From Microtetraspora niveoalba (GTDB taxonomy: Bacteria; Actinomycetota; Actinomycetes; Streptosporangiales; Streptosporangiaceae): DNA of 64,000 bases. The translations under genes were made by a program, and so were the position numbers. Below the pieces are notes generated by a model, which ran no database searches, was not told where the DNA came from, and saw only the letters and a program-made list of their open reading frames with translations. Location of the stretch: the NCBI RefSeq assembly GCF_001570405.1, contig NZ_BBYM01000015.1, forward strand, positions 104,274 to 168,273. Reading direction: 5' to 3'. Below, piece after piece: positions 62,501 to 64,000 of the stretch. Every line of letters starts with the position of its first letter. The first letter of the stretch is position 1.

Positions 62501-62838
62501 AAAAGCGGCTGGCCGAGGTGTGGGCCCAGGTGCTCGGCGTGCCGCGGGTGGGCGCCGATGACGATTTCTTCGATCTCGGTGGGCAGTCGCTGCTCGCACT
62601 GGCGATGATCTCGGCGATACGCGAGGTGCACGGCATCGAGGTGTCGGTGCGCGCGCTGTTCGAAGCGCCTACGTTGGCCGGACTGGCCGCGCGGTTGGCG
62701 GATGAGTCCCAAGAGGCTGCGAGCCAGGCGCTGATCGAGCGGTTACCCCGGGGTGGCTTCGACGCCGCCGACGTCGCGGACATGTTCGACGATCTCACCT
62801 CCGAAGAGCTGCGAGAGCTGCTCGGAGACGGTTCATGA
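56566..62838 (+). CDS. Non-ribosomal peptide synthetase, C-A-T-C-A-T
   Basis: A 2090-residue two-module NRPS. C1 (about 1-420; HHMISDVW at 134), A1 (430-930; YTSGSTGVPKG), T1 (FFDLGGDSILAI, Ser near 992), C2 (1050-1470; YHHLLMDGW), A2 (1490-1950), T2 (FFDLGGQSLLAL), then a 45-residue acidic tail, perhaps a docking segment. Reading the ten specificity positions by eye gives DTLQLGLVWK for A1 (one off the glycine code DILQLGLVWK) and DFWNIGMVHK for A2 (threonine). No epimerisation or thioesterase domain. GGGGAGGG at 56551-56558 selects ATG 56566 over upstream starts. Leu codons 39, 258, 1275 and 2060 are TTA. Confidence 0.93.
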   Translation: MAPVDSLIFPASFDQYRNWLVEQLIPGTAAYHIPFALRLRGKLDVDAVRRALTTVAARHDALRTTVTEVDGEVVQVVRSEAELTLPLRTIDESELSAVLAATCAAPFDLHEGPLVRAALFRLAPDHHVLAVTMHHMISDVWSCGLFVDELAAFYNDPFQARAEPALQYGDFAIWQREQLDGERAGRLIRFWRAELAGMPGELDLQTDRARPSVQTLEGAAEPVRLPEAVSAGIQELCRRDGVTPFMVLLAAFQVVLRLRSGLDDIVVGTGVSTREPGTEDVIGSFVNTVLLRTSLAGDPSFEELVGRVKTTTLNALEHQDLPFERLVDELAPDRDLSRNPLTQVMLVIQNAPLPEPSLAGLTSERVPVPRHVSQLDLNVQLWSDGVTYTGFAEYSTALFDAATVRGLIDQFERVLSRALSDPGRPIGELGLPTTEERELVLRTWNTTRAEGEAPAFPGDLARQAVATPDAVAVRAEDTLTYRELNARVNRLARLLAARGLRQEQLAAVMIPPSADLVVALLAVLKAGGAYLPIDPDYPAERIAFMLSDARPSMVLTVGALRGLLADPAEVLELDHDDIRAALRDCPDMEPGLTVPREAAAYVIYTSGSTGVPKGVVVSRGALANFLAAMGERIPLRPGDRVPSVTTIGFDTAALELYLPLTCGASITMVPRQVVRDPGALADVLKRDGVTMMQATPSLWQTLVAARPECLDGLRVLSGGEALTPGLLSGLRQAGAEVRNLYGPTETTVWSTVSGALEDDRQPTIGRPVRNTQIYVLDAVLRPVLPGQRGEVYIAGDGLARGYLGRPSLTAERFTACPFGAPGTVMYRTGDLARWTSHGELEYLGRADDQVKLRGFRIEPGEIETVIGGLPEVARVAVAIRDIRGAGPRLIAYVVPASGRDVVPADVRAHAARFLPSHLVPGVVLTVAELPLTPNGKLDRRALPEVSDPVTAQRAGGAPSTPGEKALCEAFSEVLGADRVGVDDGFFDLGGDSILAIRLAGAVRKSGLAISVQSVFQHQTPRALACVAEPLERETAHVDGPLTPLTETVRARYPGAREAWPLTPLQRGMVFHSLLGEQGPDVYAAQTVLDLDGPLDASALQTAAQALLDRFPNLRVAVHEDVQVVVEGLRVPWREVDLSVQADGREQAAAILEEERDRRFDFATPPLLRFTLIKFGPAAHRLVVTYHHLLMDGWSMPVLLRALTALYDGAALPEATPYETYLRWLLAQDGEAATAAWRAALAGAEPTRLAASVAASSRSSRPERLDAILPDLTAALRGLGLTAGTVLQGAWAAALRHLTGRDDVVFGTTVSGRPPEIPGVEEMAGLFINTVPVRAVLRPGRKILDNLADLQCRQAELAAHAHLGLAAIQAAAGGEELFDSLLVVENYPIGQAAVMGAVTVTDAEIHDTTHYPVELLALTSQPGGPRLVLRFRPDVFGRERAEWVLACVVRFVEAFVVDPERALGLVDLPGRFPAEPVETPRTRRTTIHALVEHQAAIAPDAVAVVSGDDRITYGELDAWADRLARALVARGAEPERLVALSLPPSIELVVAMLAVLKAGAAYVPIDPEYPSARRDMILRHARPVAVIDSLDDVRAADGQAADIASAGPATLAYVIHTSGSTGTPKGVLIPHHNVVRLLDTTWPDFRFGPQDVWTLFHSSAFDFSVWEIWGALAHGGRLVVVPKDIARSPADFLDLLAEEQVTVLNQTPSAFGRLAAAERDSEVGLSLRLVIFGGEALDPRRLAEWFARHGDQRPAMVNMYGITETTVHSTLMPLGKDIQGSVIGRSLPDLQVHVLDSALRPTPPGVPGEIYVGGAGLARGYLGKPGLTAERFVADPYGPPGSLMYRSGDLARRGGDGELQYLGRADDQVKIRGFRVEVGEIEAAALRHRLVSDVAVVMRAEHHGDTLVAYIVTHDADEAVPGLREHLRATLPPHMLPGAIVPVDAIPLTPNGKLDRNALPAPSGDRRLGVPYRPPSTELEKRLAEVWAQVLGVPRVGADDDFFDLGGQSLLALAMISAIREVHGIEVSVRALFEAPTLAGLAARLADESQEAASQALIERLPRGGFDAADVADMFDDLTSEELRELLGDGS

Positions 62839-64000
62839 GCGGAGGGCTCACTATGGGGAGTAACGGGGGACTCAGCGTCTTCCCGCTGTCGTCGATTCAG
62901 CGCCAGTTCTGGCTGATGACGCAGGTGGACGGCCCGTCCGCCGCGCACACCATCTCCGTGGCGCTCCGGTTCAGCGGCGATCTCGATGTCGACGCGTTAC
63001 GCGCGTGTGTGGCCGACTTGGTGGCGCGGCACGAGACGCTCAGAACCGTCATCAGGACCAAACAGGGCGAGCCCCTGCAGCTCGTGCTGCCGCGGCTGAC
63101 GATCGACGTGCCCGAGCGCGACCTGACCGGCCGCTCGCGCGAGGACGTCGAACGGCACTGTGTCGAGATCGTGAACCGTCCCTTCGACCTGGCCAAGGGT
63201 CCGCTGCTGCGGGCGGAGCTCGTGCGGGTCGGCGCCGCCGAGCACATCCTCGTGTTCGCTGTGCACCACATCGCGGCCGACATGTGGTCGCTCGGTTTGC
63301 TGACCAACGAGCTGACCGTGCTGTACGAGGCCAGGCTGGCCGGCGCGGAGCCGCCACCGTCGCCCGAGGGCATCGCGTACGGCGACTACGCGGCGTGGCA
63401 GCGCGACTTCCTCGCGGGCCCGGCGGCGGACAAGCTGGCCGGATATTGGCGCGCCGAGCTTGAGGGCGCACCCGAACTGCTCACGCTTCCGTGGGACCAC
63501 CCGCGTCCCACGGTGCCGTCCGGCAGGGGCGACCGGGTGCCGCTGCGCATCGCGAGCCCGGTCGCCGGGCTGTGCAAGCAGGCCGGGGGCACGCCGTACA
63601 TGGTGTTCCTCGCCGCGTTCGCCGTCCTGCTCGGGCGGCACGCCGGGCAGGAAGAGGTGTCGGTCGCCACCGCCGTGGCCAGCCGGACCCCGCAGACTGA
63701 GACCGTGGTGGGCTGTTTCCTCAACACGCTGGTGATGCGGGTCAGGCTCGCCGGCCAGACCACGTTCCGCGAACTGCTGCACCAGGTGCGGGCGACGACG
63801 CTGGGCGCTTTCGACCACAAGGACATGCCGTTCGACAGGCTCGTCGAGGAGCTCGCGCCACGGCGCACGTCGAGTCACAACCCGCTGGCCCAGGCGATGC
63901 TCGTCGTGCACAACGCGCCGGCTGACGTGCCCACGCTTGCCTCGGTGGAGACCAGTCTGGTCGACCTCCCGCTGTCCACCACCCAGCTCGACCTCAACGT
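62835..64000 (+). CDS. Non-ribosomal peptide synthetase, 5' part (runs off the window)
   Basis: The next NRPS subunit, cut by the window edge after 388 codons. It begins with a condensation domain: LSSIQRQFWLMTQVDGPSAAHTI, VARHETLRTV, the HHIAADMW active-site motif (Gly replaced by Met), YGDYAAWQRDFLAG, and FDHKDMPFDRLVEELAP. ATG 62835 overlaps the previous stop (ATGA). ATG 62853, in frame and 6 bp after GGAGGG, is an equally good start. Codon 55 is TTA. A C domain first means this subunit takes the peptidyl chain from T2 of the previous protein. Confidence 0.93.
   Translation, partial: MSGGLTMGSNGGLSVFPLSSIQRQFWLMTQVDGPSAAHTISVALRFSGDLDVDALRACVADLVARHETLRTVIRTKQGEPLQLVLPRLTIDVPERDLTGRSREDVERHCVEIVNRPFDLAKGPLLRAELVRVGAAEHILVFAVHHIAADMWSLGLLTNELTVLYEARLAGAEPPPSPEGIAYGDYAAWQRDFLAGPAADKLAGYWRAELEGAPELLTLPWDHPRPTVPSGRGDRVPLRIASPVAGLCKQAGGTPYMVFLAAFAVLLGRHAGQEEVSVATAVASRTPQTETVVGCFLNTLVMRVRLAGQTTFRELLHQVRATTLGAFDHKDMPFDRLVEELAPRRTSSHNPLAQAMLVVHNAPADVPTLASVETSLVDLPLSTTQLDLN

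Overview
The window is very GC-rich DNA with frequent GTG starts and tightly overlapping (ATGA/GTGA) operons. It carries BldD, the actinobacterial integration host factor mIHF, a PASTA-domain kinase with an Rv2175c-type partner, an actinobacterial helicase-dead PriA, and TTA-containing secondary-metabolite genes. This points to a filamentous actinomycete; Streptosporangiales (Nonomuraea/Streptosporangium-like) is my inference, not something the sequence proves.

Layout. (1) 1-4.0 kb: a LytTR response regulator, a catalase and endonuclease IV. (2) 4.3-13.1 kb: a nearly complete purine-ring degradation operon (OHCU decarboxylase, HIU hydrolase, urate oxidase, two of three xanthine dehydrogenase subunits, 8-oxoguanine-type deaminase, glycerate kinase, allantoinase, allantoicase); the molybdopterin subunit is missing and several enzymes carry low-complexity in-frame insertions. 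(3) 13.1-22.5 kb: a PknL-like kinase, thiGSO behind a TPP riboswitch whose optional stem is filled with an 88-89 bp tandem repeat, a ferredoxin-reductase-like flavoprotein, an Rv2175c-like DNA-binding protein, thiE, a polyprenyl synthetase and metF. (4) 22.6-25.9 kb: an acetyltransferase, a YbaK deacylase, an L,D-transpeptidase lipoprotein and a HEPN-type protein behind two SOS boxes. (5) 25.9-41.5 kb: the bldD-pyrR-pyrB-pyrC-carA-carB-pyrK-pyrD-pyrF-mihF-gmk-rpoZ-coaBC-metK block, conserved in order with Streptomyces, with an RNA hairpin for PyrR and a BldD box in the bldD promoter. (6) 41.6-54.2 kb: priA, two tandem paralogues of unknown function, a membrane-anchored serine hydrolase with a two-component system, then def-fmt-rsmB. 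(7) 54.3-64 kb: a decayed transposase fragment, an LmbU-family regulator with two TTA codons, an acetyltransferase and the start of a non-ribosomal peptide synthetase cluster that runs off the window.

How the genes work together. Region 2 opens the purine ring and feeds nitrogen (urea) and glyoxylate-derived glycerate into metabolism, while region 5 makes UMP de novo under PyrR control. The NRPS genes (Gly-like and Thr adenylation domains) are probably switched on by the LmbU-type regulator. TTA codons in the regulator and both NRPS genes imply bldA-type developmental control, and the BldD gene is in the same window.
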